Assembly: GCF_003971235.1 (NCBI RefSeq)
Contig: NZ_CP034661.1
Coordinates: 4,216,001-4,280,000 of the forward strand
Reading direction: 5' to 3'
Source: Chryseobacterium aureum
GTDB taxonomy: Bacteria; Bacteroidota; Bacteroidia; Flavobacteriales; Weeksellaceae
DNA: 64,000 bases
Part shown: positions 42,876 through 52,396 of the stretch, piece after piece
How positions within the stretch are numbered: position 1 is the first letter of the stretch
How the letters are laid out: every line of letters begins with the position of its first letter
Position numbers and translations under genes: made by a program
Notes under the pieces: generated by a model
The model's input: only the letters and a program-made list of their open reading frames with translations
What the model was told of the DNA's origin: nothing
The model's database searches: none

Positions 42876-44540
42876 TTATTTCTCTCCGTTATAAAGAAGT
42901 CTGTAATATTCATCCGCCATCCTGTCGCTGTTGAAATGATCTTTTACATCATTCATGGCGTTCTGCTGAATTTTTCTCCATTGGTCCGGACGGTCATAAT
43001 AAGTGGGAAGAATTTCGTTTTCCAGAATTTCATATAATGTATTCAGGTCATAATTGTCCTGCTCGTAGATGCTCATATTCTGATAATCCGCTTTCGGAAC
43101 CACGAAAGAGTTCTCCCCATGCTTGGCAAATTCCGGGATCCAGCCGTCATCTGTCGACAAGTTTACGGAACCATTCATAGCAGCTGTCATGCCGGAAGTT
43201 CCGGAAGCTTCTCTTGGAACCCGCGGATTATTAAGCCATGCATCAGAACCCTGTTTTAAAGACTTGCTTAGAGAAAGTTCATAGCCTGTAAGAACTGCCA
43301 TATTTTTGTGATGTTTACTTTCTTCCACTAAAGTATTGAAGGTAGAGAGGGCAGAGTAGTCCATGGGATAAGGTTTTCCTGCCCAGATGATCTGTACCGG
43401 ATATTTAGGATTATTCAAAAGTCTGTAGAACCTTTCTTTGTCATGCAAAAGAAGGTCTGCACGTTTATAGCCCGCAAATCTTCTTGCCCAGACAATCGTA
43501 AAGACATTAGGATCAAATAAATTTCCTGTCTGATCTGCAACAATGCTGAAAAGTTGTTTCTTTAAATCCTTTTTGCGAATGTCAAAAGCAGTTGGTTCAT
43601 TCTCATCTTTTGCATTGTACAAAGGTTTATCAGCCCAATATTTAAACTCCTGTGCGTTGGTGATGGATGTGATTTCGCAAATACCGGGATATTTACTCCA
43701 CATCGCTCTGGAAACCACTCCATGAAGCTGAGAAACTCCGTTAGCAATCCTCGCCATCCTCAATGCACAAAGGGAATGGTTGAAACGGTCATCATTGGAA
43801 CCTTCAATCTTTTTTACTTCTTCCATGCTGTAGCCGGAGAAATAAGACATGTCATAACACAGCTTGAAATTATGCTTTTCATTTCCTGCTTCTTCCGGAG
43901 TATGGGTCGTGAAAACCAGCTTTTCTCTGACTTTGGTAAGATCGCCGTTGTATTTTTTTAACAGATGGAAGGCCGCCGGAAGTCCGTGAGCTTCGTTAAG
44001 ATGGTAAACATCTCGTTCTACATTCAGTTCATCCAGTAATTGAGCACCTCCTTTTCCAAGCAAAATATATTGTGCAAGCTTCGTAGACTCGTTGGCATCA
44101 TACAATTTGTGACAGATTGTTTTGGAGACATGATCATTTTCCGGCACATCTGTAGAAAGGAAAAACATGGGAGCCGTATTGAAAATTTCGGGATCAAGAT
44201 ACCATACTTTTACCCAAACCGGAGCACTGTGGATTTCGATTTGAAATTTTATTCCGGTGTCTTCAAGGAAACTGTACATTTTTTTTGTCCATACCGGCTG
44301 TAATGTCTGATCATGATTTCTTGCCTGATCATAGTACCCGAATTTCCATAAAATACCGATTCCGATAAGGTCCTGCTTAAGATTATAGGCGCTTCTCATA
44401 TGAGACCCTGCCAGAAAGCCAAGTCCTCCCGAATATATCTTAAGGACTTGCTCAATCGCAAATTCCATCGAAAAATAGGCAGTTTTTTTGGAATACTGAG
44501 GATTAATATTGTAAGGTATTCTGAAGTTCTTAAAATCCAT
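42876..44540 (-). CDS. Alpha-glucan phosphorylase family protein lacking the usual PLP lysine
   Basis: A 554-residue GT-B fold protein similar to the short alpha-glucan phosphorylase group. Segments KTAYFSMEFAIEQVLKIYSGG, HLNEAHGLPAAF, THTPEEAGNEKH and IVWARRFAGYKRADL are typical. The glycine-rich motif, normally GTSGMK in this group (GTGNMK in classical GlgP, where K binds pyridoxal phosphate), reads GTSGMT, with T452 in the lysine position. Either a lineage variant with another activity or a non-catalytic form. The ATG at 44540 was chosen because the TTG at 44570 belongs to the -7 box. Glycogen degradation is the expected pathway. Confidence 0.85.
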   Translation of the reverse strand: MDFKNFRIPYNINPQYSKKTAYFSMEFAIEQVLKIYSGGLGFLAGSHMRSAYNLKQDLIGIGILWKFGYYDQARNHDQTLQPVWTKKMYSFLEDTGIKFQIEIHSAPVWVKVWYLDPEIFNTAPMFFLSTDVPENDHVSKTICHKLYDANESTKLAQYILLGKGGAQLLDELNVERDVYHLNEAHGLPAAFHLLKKYNGDLTKVREKLVFTTHTPEEAGNEKHNFKLCYDMSYFSGYSMEEVKKIEGSNDDRFNHSLCALRMARIANGVSQLHGVVSRAMWSKYPGICEITSITNAQEFKYWADKPLYNAKDENEPTAFDIRKKDLKKQLFSIVADQTGNLFDPNVFTIVWARRFAGYKRADLLLHDKERFYRLLNNPKYPVQIIWAGKPYPMDYSALSTFNTLVEESKHHKNMAVLTGYELSLSKSLKQGSDAWLNNPRVPREASGTSGMTAAMNGSVNLSTDDGWIPEFAKHGENSFVVPKADYQNMSIYEQDNYDLNTLYEILENEILPTYYDRPDQWRKIQQNAMNDVKDHFNSDRMADEYYRLLYNGEK

Positions 44541-44567
44541 AAATATGTATTTGTGTTTATAAAAAGG

Positions 44568-44575
44568 CAAAGGTA
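44568..44575 (-). promoter_or_regulatory. -7 box of the glucan phosphorylase-like gene
   Basis: Minus strand TACCTTTG, a perfect TAnnTTTG, 27 bases before the ATG at 44540. Confidence 0.6.
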
Positions 44576-44746
44576 TTAATTATGAAAGTAAACTTTACAT
44601 TAATTAATAGATAAATTAACAGTAAAACTGGATGTTGAATTGTTTTTTTACTTACCTTTAAGTGTGTAAATTTTTGATTATCAAAAACTTTTAACGATGA
44701 AAGCCCATGGCTGCATGTGTTCTTTAATTAAATAAAAAAATCACAC

Positions 44747-45544
44747 ATGAAAAAGACGTTTTCTGAGGAAGATCTGATAAAGAATTTAAGCTTATACTAC
44801 CTGAACCGGCATTTGAAAAAAAAGCCCATGGAAAAGTATCACCGTACGATAGACGAATCTCCGCTTCATGACCGTGAAAAATACAGAAAGAAATCTGAGA
44901 TTCTTCTTCTGAACTCTTTTATGCATCATTTCCCCGATGTCAAATTTGAAAACCTTACCTGCGAGAGTCCGGACTTTATCGCAAAGCTAAACGATAAAAA
45001 AATCGGAATTGAACTGACCGAAGTGATCAATCATCTGGAAATGAAGAAAGTGGAGAGCACTTTGAACAAGATGTTCCGTCAGGCAGAAATATTATTAGAA
45101 CAGGAAGACACTACGAAATATCGTGGTGTTTATTTTTTGGAATTCCACCCGGAAACCAAGTTTGATCATCTGGAAATGCAGCAGGAAAATATCATCAGTA
45201 TTTATAAAAGCATAAAAAAAAATAAAGCCATAGGCTGCGTAAAAAGCATCAGGAAATCTTTCCACCGTAGGAATGTGTTCATCACTCATGAATACAGCAT
45301 GAACCTTTTTGATGAACTCTGCTCGGAAAAAATTCTTGAGCTCATAGAAAAGAAAAATGAAAAATTTCCCTACTATGATACCTCTGTGGATGAATGCTGG
45401 CTGGTGATTGTTTCGGATATGAACTCTATTGCTTCCCGATATACGTTCATTCAGGATAAAGAACATCTGAAAGAAGTGAAAAGCCCTTTTCATAAGATAT
45501 TCCACCTTGAAAATCTATGCGGGAATATTACAAGCATTAAATAA
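44747..45544 (+). CDS. Unknown protein with a possible PDDEXK-type nuclease core
   Basis: A 265-residue soluble protein. I do not recognise a named family. Residues 51-92 carry a helix with E51, then CESPDFIAKL (D76) and KKIGIELTEVI with E89-x-T91, the spacing and pattern seen in the PDDEXK superfamily, where T or Q can replace K. The following part is helical and ends with a hydrophobic strand (DECWLVIVSDMNSI). It stands alone, without a methyltransferase or toxin-antitoxin partner nearby. Alternatives: a catalytically inactive relative, or chance similarity. Confidence 0.6.
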   Translation: MKKTFSEEDLIKNLSLYYLNRHLKKKPMEKYHRTIDESPLHDREKYRKKSEILLLNSFMHHFPDVKFENLTCESPDFIAKLNDKKIGIELTEVINHLEMKKVESTLNKMFRQAEILLEQEDTTKYRGVYFLEFHPETKFDHLEMQQENIISIYKSIKKNKAIGCVKSIRKSFHRRNVFITHEYSMNLFDELCSEKILELIEKKNEKFPYYDTSVDECWLVIVSDMNSIASRYTFIQDKEHLKEVKSPFHKIFHLENLCGNITSIK

Positions 45545-45667
45545 TATTTTGTTTGGTTATTCTTCTGCTTAATTTGAAATAATATGAATAATATTAAATT
45601 ATTTTGTGTTTTAATTTAAAATAGTTTAAAATTATCTCGATTTTATTGTTTGTAATTAAAATATGGG

Positions 45668-45675
45668 TATATTTG
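45668..45675 (+). promoter_or_regulatory. -7 box of the T9SS type B surface protein gene
   Basis: TATATTTG, a perfect -7 box, with TTG 19 bases upstream (45646-45648). The start codon is 59 bases downstream. Confidence 0.5.
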
Positions 45676-45734
45676 ATGTACATTGAATATCAATATGATG
45701 TATAGCTAATCAACCACATAAAAACATATAATCT

Positions 45735-47837
45735 ATGAGAAAACTTTTACTATTTATACTTCTGTATATTTCCCATACCTATTATTCTCAGGCAGATTGT
45801 GCGACGGCACTTTCCGTTTGTGGAAACTCCAATATCACGTATAGTCCTACAGGATACGGCAACATCAAAGAATTAGTTAACTCAGGAAGCTGTATAGATT
45901 TCACGGGAGAGCACAACTCCATTTGGTATAAAATTACAATTGCCACCGGAGGTACACTTACCTTTGATCTTGTTCCCAATAACCCGGACGCAGATTACGA
46001 CTGGGCTATTTTTGGTCCTAATGTTACCTGTGGAACCCTGGGTTCACCTATACGCTGTAATGCTGCAACGGTTATCGGGCCCGGTCCTGCCACGGGACTA
46101 AATATGACAAGTACACTTCTGAGTGCCGCCGGAGGGTCTCTCACTCCTTACTGCAGATATCTGGATGTTTTGCCCGGGCAAACCTATTACCTGTTTATAG
46201 ACAACTGGGTAAGCAGTACCAGTTCCACAACAGCTCCGTTTTCTTTAACCTGGGGCGGAACCGCTACGCTAGCTTCTCCATTTACAGATCCGGGTATTCA
46301 GACGCAGCCATTTATTCCCCCTGGAATTCCGGCAGCAAACCCGGCAGATCCAAGAGAAGTGGTCATCTGTTCTCCTACCGCTTTATTTGATTTTTCCACC
46401 TTGTCTGCAGGGATTCTTAATGGAAATCAGAACTTTGGTGTAAGTTATCATCTGACTCAGAATGATGCGCTAACAGGAAATAACCCAATTACCGCTCCTA
46501 TTACAGTCAATACCACTACGGTTTACTATTACAGTATCAGTTATACCGATCCCGCCAATGCCGCCAATCCGCTTAATAAATGTAAGCAGGTGGGAGCATT
46601 TAAATTTAAAAACGGAGCTATTACGGCTAAAAATGTGACCCTGACTGCCTGTAACAATAACAATGCAGGAACGGCCTTGTTTGATTTAACAACCGCAGAC
46701 GTTATTGCCAACCCGAATGTGACGAAGAAATATTATCACACAATGGCGGATCTTAATGCCGGTATCAATGAAATTACAACTCCAATGGCTTTTGTATCTG
46801 CTGAAGGTGTTATTTATGTGAAAATAATATCCGAATTTGGCTGTATTGCCATTGCGCAGATTACCCTGAAGTTTAATCCGGTTGTCGTAGTGAATGAGGT
46901 CACGTTGAGATCATGTTTCATAGAAGCTAATCCATCCACAGCCTCTTTCAATCTTGTCAATGCCTCAGTAACAGGTCAGACGAATCCTACTAAAAAATAT
47001 TATCCTTCATTGTCAGACGCGGTTAATCAGACCAATGAAATTCTGAATGCAGCTAACTATATTGCTCCTAATGGATTTGTGTATGTAAGAGTTTCCAATG
47101 CGCAGGGATGTTACGCGGTAGCCAGAATTACTTTGGTAGTGATTCCGCCTGTATATTCTGATACACTTAAAGATGTCACCATTTGCGCAGAAGATCAGAC
47201 AACGCTGGATGCAGGAGCCGGGTTTAAAAGCTATGAATGGAGTACAGGAGCTACTACAAGAACCATTAAAGCAGGAATTGGAGTATATTGGGTAAAACTG
47301 AAAACAGGAGAATGTATCACAACACAAACCGTGAAAGTACTTCCTTCTGATCAGCCCGTAGTTTCCGGTATTGATATTTCTAATAATACCATTACCATAT
47401 CCGTAATAGGAGGAAATCCGGCATATAAATATTCCATTGATAATATTATCTGGCAGGATTCCAATGTCTTCAATAATCTTTCAAGAGGAGATCATAAAGT
47501 ATATGTAAAAGATGCCTACGACTGTGATCCGATAGAAATAGGAATTGTAGTTCCCAACCTGGTTAATGTAATCACTCCTAATGCTGATGGAATAAATGAT
47601 GTGATTGATTATTCTGCACTGGCCAACAAACAAAACCTGATTATGAATGTTTTTGACCGGTATGGAAATAAAATCTTCCAGGCAGACCGATCAAACGGTT
47701 ATAAGTGGGATGGTACGCAGGGCGGAAGAAGAGTGCCTACCGGAACATACTGGTATTCTATTACATGGAATGAAAATGACAAGAAGAATACTCCAATCAA
47801 ATTTACGGGTTGGGTATTGGTGAAAAACAGAGAATAA
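45735..47837 (+). CDS. T9SS type B sorting domain surface protein
   Basis: A 700-residue secreted protein: signal peptide (1-19, ending YSQ), an N-terminal beta domain with cysteine pairs (ADCATALSVCGNSN), two repeated modules of about 85 residues (VTLTACNNNNAGTALFDLTT and VTLRSCFIEANPSTASFNLV), an adhesin-type region with YEWSTGATTRTI, and the C-terminal type B (gliding-associated) sorting domain starting VNVITPNADGINDVI and ending TGWVLVKNRE. It would cross the outer membrane through the system whose gldK-N genes lie at the end of this window. Adhesion is a likely role. Confidence 0.92.
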   Translation: MRKLLLFILLYISHTYYSQADCATALSVCGNSNITYSPTGYGNIKELVNSGSCIDFTGEHNSIWYKITIATGGTLTFDLVPNNPDADYDWAIFGPNVTCGTLGSPIRCNAATVIGPGPATGLNMTSTLLSAAGGSLTPYCRYLDVLPGQTYYLFIDNWVSSTSSTTAPFSLTWGGTATLASPFTDPGIQTQPFIPPGIPAANPADPREVVICSPTALFDFSTLSAGILNGNQNFGVSYHLTQNDALTGNNPITAPITVNTTTVYYYSISYTDPANAANPLNKCKQVGAFKFKNGAITAKNVTLTACNNNNAGTALFDLTTADVIANPNVTKKYYHTMADLNAGINEITTPMAFVSAEGVIYVKIISEFGCIAIAQITLKFNPVVVVNEVTLRSCFIEANPSTASFNLVNASVTGQTNPTKKYYPSLSDAVNQTNEILNAANYIAPNGFVYVRVSNAQGCYAVARITLVVIPPVYSDTLKDVTICAEDQTTLDAGAGFKSYEWSTGATTRTIKAGIGVYWVKLKTGECITTQTVKVLPSDQPVVSGIDISNNTITISVIGGNPAYKYSIDNIIWQDSNVFNNLSRGDHKVYVKDAYDCDPIEIGIVVPNLVNVITPNADGINDVIDYSALANKQNLIMNVFDRYGNKIFQADRSNGYKWDGTQGGRRVPTGTYWYSITWNENDKKNTPIKFTGWVLVKNRE

Positions 47838-47858
47838 TAATCAATACAATACATAGAT

Positions 47859-47887
47859 AAAACCACTTCATCGGAGGTGGTTTTATG
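47859..47887 (+). terminator. Terminator after the type B surface protein gene
   Basis: AAAACCAC, TTCATCGGAG, GTGGTTTT form a hairpin with an 8-base stem extended by partial pairing, followed by TATG. The stem is symmetrical and could act both ways. Confidence 0.65.
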
Positions 47888-47925
47888 TTTCTAAAGGTGT
47901 TACATTAGATGGCAAAATAGCAAGC

Positions 47926-48516
47926 ATGAAAGATCTTTTTGTAAAACGCTTTGAATATTATAAATCGCTTGGTGATAAGACATTTGACCAGCTTACGGAT
48001 GATCAGATGTTCTGGCAGTACAATGAAGAAAGTAATTCTATTGCCATCATTGTAAAGCATCTTGCAGGAAATATGCTTTCCAGATGGACTGATTTTCTTA
48101 CAGAAGACGGAGAAAAATCCTGGCGCAACCGTGACGGAGAATTTGTCAATACCTTTACTACCAAAGAACAGGTTCTGGATTTTTGGGAACAGGGATGGAA
48201 ATGCTTTTTTGATGCCCTGGAAAAAATAAATGATGATAATCTCTACTCGCTAACCTATATCAGAGGAGAAGCTCATCCGGTGATTGATGCTGTGCTCAGA
48301 CAGCTCGCCCATTATCCTTATCATATCGGGCAAATTGTTTACCTCGCGAAAATGATTAAAAATGAAGACTGGAATACGTTATCCATTGCCAGAAACCGTT
48401 CTCAGGAGTTTAATACTGAAATGAAAACAAAATTTTCTACTCAGGAGCCGGAGGCCAATTCATCTCCCGTCTGCTTTCAAAACAGCCCTGAAGTAAGGGA
48501 TGAATATAAACAATAG
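47926..48516 (+). CDS. DinB/DUF1572 family protein
   Basis: A 196-residue soluble four-helix protein of the DinB-like metal-binding superfamily. AIIVKHLAGNMLSRWTDFL and LRQLAHYPYHIGQIVYLAKM carry the histidines expected for the metal site (H in KHLAGN, H in AHYPYHIGQ). The family includes thiol-dependent transferases, but most members, including DUF1572, have no known substrate. The C-terminal 20 residues are probably disordered. It is monocistronic. Confidence 0.88.
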   Translation: MKDLFVKRFEYYKSLGDKTFDQLTDDQMFWQYNEESNSIAIIVKHLAGNMLSRWTDFLTEDGEKSWRNRDGEFVNTFTTKEQVLDFWEQGWKCFFDALEKINDDNLYSLTYIRGEAHPVIDAVLRQLAHYPYHIGQIVYLAKMIKNEDWNTLSIARNRSQEFNTEMKTKFSTQEPEANSSPVCFQNSPEVRDEYKQ

Positions 48517-48549
48517 ATTGAATCAATCTTGGATTATTATTAAAATTAC

Positions 48550-48557
48550 TATCTTTG
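48550..48557 (+). promoter_or_regulatory. -7 box of mtaB
   Basis: TATCTTTG, perfect match, 25 bases before the start; AGGAG at 48572 sits 7 bases before the ATG as a ribosome-binding site. Confidence 0.6.
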
Positions 48558-48582
48558 CACCCATAAAATTCAGGAGTAACAA

Positions 48583-49929
48583 ATGTCTACTTTTCACAGA
48601 ACTGCCGCGTTTCATACACTTGGCTGCAAATTAAATTTTGCAGAAACATCTACTATTGCCCGTCAATTAACAGATGCAGGTTATGATAAGGTAGGTTTTG
48701 ATGATAAAGCGAATGTATATGTTATCAATACCTGTTCTGTAACAGAAAATGCTGACCGTGAATGTAAACTTCACGTAAAAAGAGCAATGAAAGCCAATCC
48801 GGAAGGACTTGTAGTTATTGTAGGATGTTATGCTCAGTTAAAGCCTGAAGAAATTTCACAGATTGAAGGGGTTGACCTTGTTTTAGGAGCAAAAGAAAAA
48901 TTCAATATTCTGAGCTACCTTGATGATTTGGAGAAATCCGAAAGCGAGGGAGTTGTTCATTCATGTGAAATTGAAGAAGCCGATTTCTTTATCGGAAGTT
49001 ACTCTATCGGAGACAGAACCAGGGCTTTCCTGAAAGTACAGGATGGCTGCGATTATAAATGTACATACTGTACTATTCCTTTAGCAAGAGGAATTTCTCG
49101 TTCCGATACTATTGAAAATGTTCTCAGAAATGCCGCAGAGATTGCTGCTAAGGACATCAAAGAAATTGTTCTTACAGGAGTAAATATCGGTGATTACGGC
49201 AAAGGTGAATTCGGAAATAAAAGACATGAGCATACGTTCCTGGATCTTATTTCAGAATTGGATAAAGTGGAAGGAATTGAAAGAATCCGTATATCTTCTA
49301 TTGAACCCAATCTTTTAAAAGACGAAAGTATAGAGCTGGTTTCAAAAAGTAAAAGCTTTGTTCCGCATTTTCATATTCCACTACAGTCCGGAAGCGATGA
49401 ACTCTTGAAAAAGATGAAACGCCGCTACCTGACAAAACTGTACAATGACAGAGTCAATAAGATCCGCGAGGTAATGCCTGATGCGGCTATTGGGGTAGAC
49501 GTTATTGTAGGATTCCCTGGAGAAACAGAGGAGCTGTTTATGGAAACCTATAATTTCCTTAATGAACTTCCTATTACTTACCTTCACGTATTTACGTATT
49601 CTGAAAGAGAAAATACAGAAGCCGCTGCAATGGAAGGGGTGGTTCCTGTAGCGGAAAGAAAAAAACGTAATAAAATGCTGAGAATTCTTTCTGAAAAGAA
49701 GAAAATGGCATTCTATCAGACGCAGCTTGGAAAAACGCTTCCTGTTCTTTGGGAGCATGAAAATAAAGACGGAAAAATGTTTGGCTTCACAGAAAATTAT
49801 GTGAGAGTCCAGAAAGATTTTGATCCTGCCTCCATCAATCAAATTGAATTTCTGAATTTAGAAAAAATCCTGTCAGATGGCACAGTTTCTGTGCAGTCTT
49901 CCTACCAAAGTTTTTTAGCAAAAGCATAG
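48583..49929 (+). CDS. mtaB: tRNA threonylcarbamoyladenosine methylthiotransferase MtaB
   Basis: A 448-residue radical SAM enzyme that turns t6A37 into ms2t6A37 in tRNAs reading ANN codons. The N-terminal cluster-binding domain (FHTLGCKLNFAETS, NTCSVTENADREC, VGCYAQLKPEE) precedes the radical SAM core with C156-x3-C160-x2-C163 (DGCDYKCTYCTIPLARG) and a C-terminal TRAM-like region. Overall length and motifs fit MtaB better than MiaB. A Shine-Dalgarno-like AGGAG is present, which is unusual for this genome. Confidence 0.95.
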   Translation: MSTFHRTAAFHTLGCKLNFAETSTIARQLTDAGYDKVGFDDKANVYVINTCSVTENADRECKLHVKRAMKANPEGLVVIVGCYAQLKPEEISQIEGVDLVLGAKEKFNILSYLDDLEKSESEGVVHSCEIEEADFFIGSYSIGDRTRAFLKVQDGCDYKCTYCTIPLARGISRSDTIENVLRNAAEIAAKDIKEIVLTGVNIGDYGKGEFGNKRHEHTFLDLISELDKVEGIERIRISSIEPNLLKDESIELVSKSKSFVPHFHIPLQSGSDELLKKMKRRYLTKLYNDRVNKIREVMPDAAIGVDVIVGFPGETEELFMETYNFLNELPITYLHVFTYSERENTEAAAMEGVVPVAERKKRNKMLRILSEKKKMAFYQTQLGKTLPVLWEHENKDGKMFGFTENYVRVQKDFDPASINQIEFLNLEKILSDGTVSVQSSYQSFLAKA

Positions 49930-49983
49930 GCTCTTTGCAAAAATTCTACTAAATTTATTTTTAAACTTTTAAATACTACATTC

Positions 49984-51501
49984 ATGAGAGATAAGTTTTT
50001 ATCTTGGGGAATTGTATTAGTAGCTGCTACATGGATTATAGCACTGCTGATCAGAGCGCATTACTGGATACCAACGCTGTTATCCGCCATTTATGCATTG
50101 GGTGTTTACAATGCTTACCAGTCGAAACATGCTATTTTGAGGAACTTTCCTGTATTGGGATACTTCAGGTATTTTTTCGAAAGTATTTCACCCGAAATGC
50201 AGCAGTACTTTATTGAAAGGGAAACAGACGGGAAACCATTTCCGAGAAACCAGCGTTCTGCAGTATACAGACGTGCAAAAAACCTAAGCGATACCGTAGC
50301 TTTCGGTACACAGCTGGAAGTGAATCACAGAAAATATGAAGGGATCAAGCATTCTATTTATGCCAAATCACCATCAGAAGAGCTTCCGAGAGTATGGGTA
50401 GGAGGCGAGCAGTGTACCCAGCCTTACCATGCTTCGTTATTCAATATCTCTGCAATGAGTTTTGGAGCGTTGAGTGACAGAGCGCAGATTTCATTAAACA
50501 GAGGAGCTAAAAAAGGAAACTTTTACCATAATACGGGAGAAGGAGGAATTTCACCCCACCACATGGAAGGCGGAGACCTTTGCTGGCAGATCGGAACCGG
50601 ATATTTCGGATGCCGTGATGAAGAAGGAAAATTCAATCCTGAATTATTCACGAAATATTCCAACCTTCCCAATGTGAAAATGATCGAAATCAAATTATCA
50701 CAGGGTGCAAAACCAGGGCATGGAGGAGTGCTTCCGGGCGTAAAAAATACTCCGGAAATTGCAGAGATTCGTCACGTAACTCCGGGTATGACTGTTATTT
50801 CACCACCATCACATACTTCATTCTCTGATGCAGCAGGATTGCTGAGATTCGTACAGCAGCTGAGAGAGCTTTCAGGAGGAAAGCCGGTTGGATTTAAGCT
50901 GTGTATAGGAGATACCAAAGAATTTGAAGATATCTGCGTTCAGATGAACGTACTGAAAATTTATCCTGACTTTATTACTATCGACGGAGCAGAAGGTGGA
51001 ACAGGAGCTGCACCGCCCGAGTTTTCAGATGGAGTAGGGATGCCATTGGAGCCTGCTTTGATCTTTGTAAACAGAACCCTTAACAACTACAACGTAAGAA
51101 ATAAATTAAGAGTCATTGCCAGCGGGAAAGTTCTTACCAGCCTGGATATTCTGAGAGCCATCGCAATGGGGGCTGATATGTGCAACAATGCCAGAGGATT
51201 TATGTTCTCTTTAGGATGTATTCAGGCATTAAGATGTAACTCAAACAACTGTCCTACAGGAGTAGCTACACAGGATAAAATGCTTATCAAAGGACTGGAT
51301 GTAACTGATAAGGCAGAGAGAGTATATCACTTTCACAAAAACACACTTCATACCTGTAATGAGCTGATTGCTGCGGCAGGAAGAAGCTCTTATGAAGAAG
51401 TAGATGCCACCATGTTTATGAGAGGAGATGAATTTGATCATCTTGCAGACCTTTATTTTCCGGATATCTTAGGAAATGTAAAGCAGAAGGCAAGATCTTA
51501 A
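49984..51501 (+). CDS. FMN-binding glutamate synthase family protein (GltB-like)
   Basis: A 505-residue protein with one or two N-terminal membrane helices (about 5-40) and a glutamate-synthase-type FMN/Fe-S domain: SAMSFGALSDRAQISLNRGA, NTGEGGISPHHMEGGD, GAEGGTGAAPPEFSDGVG and the cysteine cluster region GCIQALRCNSNNCPTG. It lacks the glutaminase domain and the C-terminal domain of GltB, so it is one of the short stand-alone versions whose electron donor and product are not established. It is monocistronic, with a strong terminator after it. Confidence 0.9.
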   Translation: MRDKFLSWGIVLVAATWIIALLIRAHYWIPTLLSAIYALGVYNAYQSKHAILRNFPVLGYFRYFFESISPEMQQYFIERETDGKPFPRNQRSAVYRRAKNLSDTVAFGTQLEVNHRKYEGIKHSIYAKSPSEELPRVWVGGEQCTQPYHASLFNISAMSFGALSDRAQISLNRGAKKGNFYHNTGEGGISPHHMEGGDLCWQIGTGYFGCRDEEGKFNPELFTKYSNLPNVKMIEIKLSQGAKPGHGGVLPGVKNTPEIAEIRHVTPGMTVISPPSHTSFSDAAGLLRFVQQLRELSGGKPVGFKLCIGDTKEFEDICVQMNVLKIYPDFITIDGAEGGTGAAPPEFSDGVGMPLEPALIFVNRTLNNYNVRNKLRVIASGKVLTSLDILRAIAMGADMCNNARGFMFSLGCIQALRCNSNNCPTGVATQDKMLIKGLDVTDKAERVYHFHKNTLHTCNELIAAAGRSSYEEVDATMFMRGDEFDHLADLYFPDILGNVKQKARS

Positions 51502-51519
51502 TAAGGATAGATATCAATA

Positions 51520-51556
51520 TCAATAAACCCCGCAATATTTATTGCGGGGTTTATTG
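51520..51556. terminator. Bidirectional terminator
   Basis: AATAAACCCCGCAATA and TATTGCGGGGTTTATT form a 16-base stem between convergent genes. Confidence 0.85.
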
Positions 51557-51582
51557 ATTATGTTAGATTAAATTTTCGTTAG

Positions 51583-52341
51583 TTATGGTCTGGTAGCTCT
51601 GTTGTATACCTGAAAGTTGAAAACAAAAGTCTTGTTTCTCAATGAGATTACCTGGCTGTAACCTGGGTAATTGTAAGGGAAATAAGGATCTCTTGCAAAA
51701 GCAGCTCTTGAAGGAACAATAATAACTCCCTGTAGGTTATAGGGTTCTGCACTGGAATAATTGTTGAATGCCTTGAATTTCTGCAAAGCTTCACTGAATC
51801 CTTCAATCATATAGTAGCTCTGTTTTTTTGCAGCGTCGGTAGTGGCATTGGTAATCAACGGATCATTGGGTGCAGTATAGTAGAACTTTGGATCAACTGC
51901 CGGGATTCCTGTCCCGTTGATGGTATTCATAAATTCCGTAGAAGCAGTAAATGAAGACTTACCATCGGTATTGATTGCCAGATAAGTTGTTGCTTTCATC
52001 ATGACTTTAATAATATCAGTGCTTCCGATAACCTGTTCATCAGCCGGCGCAGGCTGTGCTCCGGTCCTCATGATATAAATCGTTCCTGAAGGAAGTGTTA
52101 CAGGATTCAACTCAGATAATTTCTTTTCATTATCATCAGAAGTATCCGTAGAACTGAATGCTTTTATATTACCCTGTGCATCGAGATAGTTCTCATCCAT
52201 AAATTTCTTAATGGCCTGGTCATCATACGTATTTTGTGTTGTAATATCTTCCGGTTCTACATAGGTTGATACATCATCATCTTTCTTACAAGCAGAAAAA
52301 CACAAAGATCCTGCAAGGATATATAAAAATATTTTTTTCAT
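51583..52341 (-). CDS. FKBP-like lipoprotein, divergent
   Basis: A 252-residue lipoprotein with signal MKKIFLYILAGSLCFSAC (lipobox cysteine at 18). The body resembles FKBP-type isomerases of Flavobacteriia: an N-terminal helix region (YDDQAIKKFMDENYLDAQG), then segments echoing FKBP blocks, MIEGFSEALQKFKAF (compare GWDEAL) and GVIIVPSRAAFARDP (compare IIPP-LAYG). The active-site aromatic residues are poorly kept, so isomerase activity is doubtful. Possible folding helper in the periplasm. Confidence 0.75.
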   Translation of the reverse strand: MKKIFLYILAGSLCFSACKKDDDVSTYVEPEDITTQNTYDDQAIKKFMDENYLDAQGNIKAFSSTDTSDDNEKKLSELNPVTLPSGTIYIMRTGAQPAPADEQVIGSTDIIKVMMKATTYLAINTDGKSSFTASTEFMNTINGTGIPAVDPKFYYTAPNDPLITNATTDAAKKQSYYMIEGFSEALQKFKAFNNYSSAEPYNLQGVIIVPSRAAFARDPYFPYNYPGYSQVISLRNKTFVFNFQVYNRATRP

Positions 52342-52379
52342 TTCAAAAAACTTTAATTACTTTACAAATAATATAACGG

Positions 52380-52387
52380 CAAAAGTA
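52380..52387 (-). promoter_or_regulatory. -7 box of the FKBP-like lipoprotein gene
   Basis: Minus strand TACTTTTG, a perfect TAnnTTTG, 38 bases before the start codon. It lies in the short gap to the divergent S4 gene. Confidence 0.5.
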
Positions 52388-52396
52388 TAAAAAATT

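Noticed and set aside
44697..44735. Twelve-codon frame MKAHGCMCSLIK before the 44747 gene
   Set aside because: Too short, with no promoter box or hairpin that would make it a leader peptide; chance is likely.
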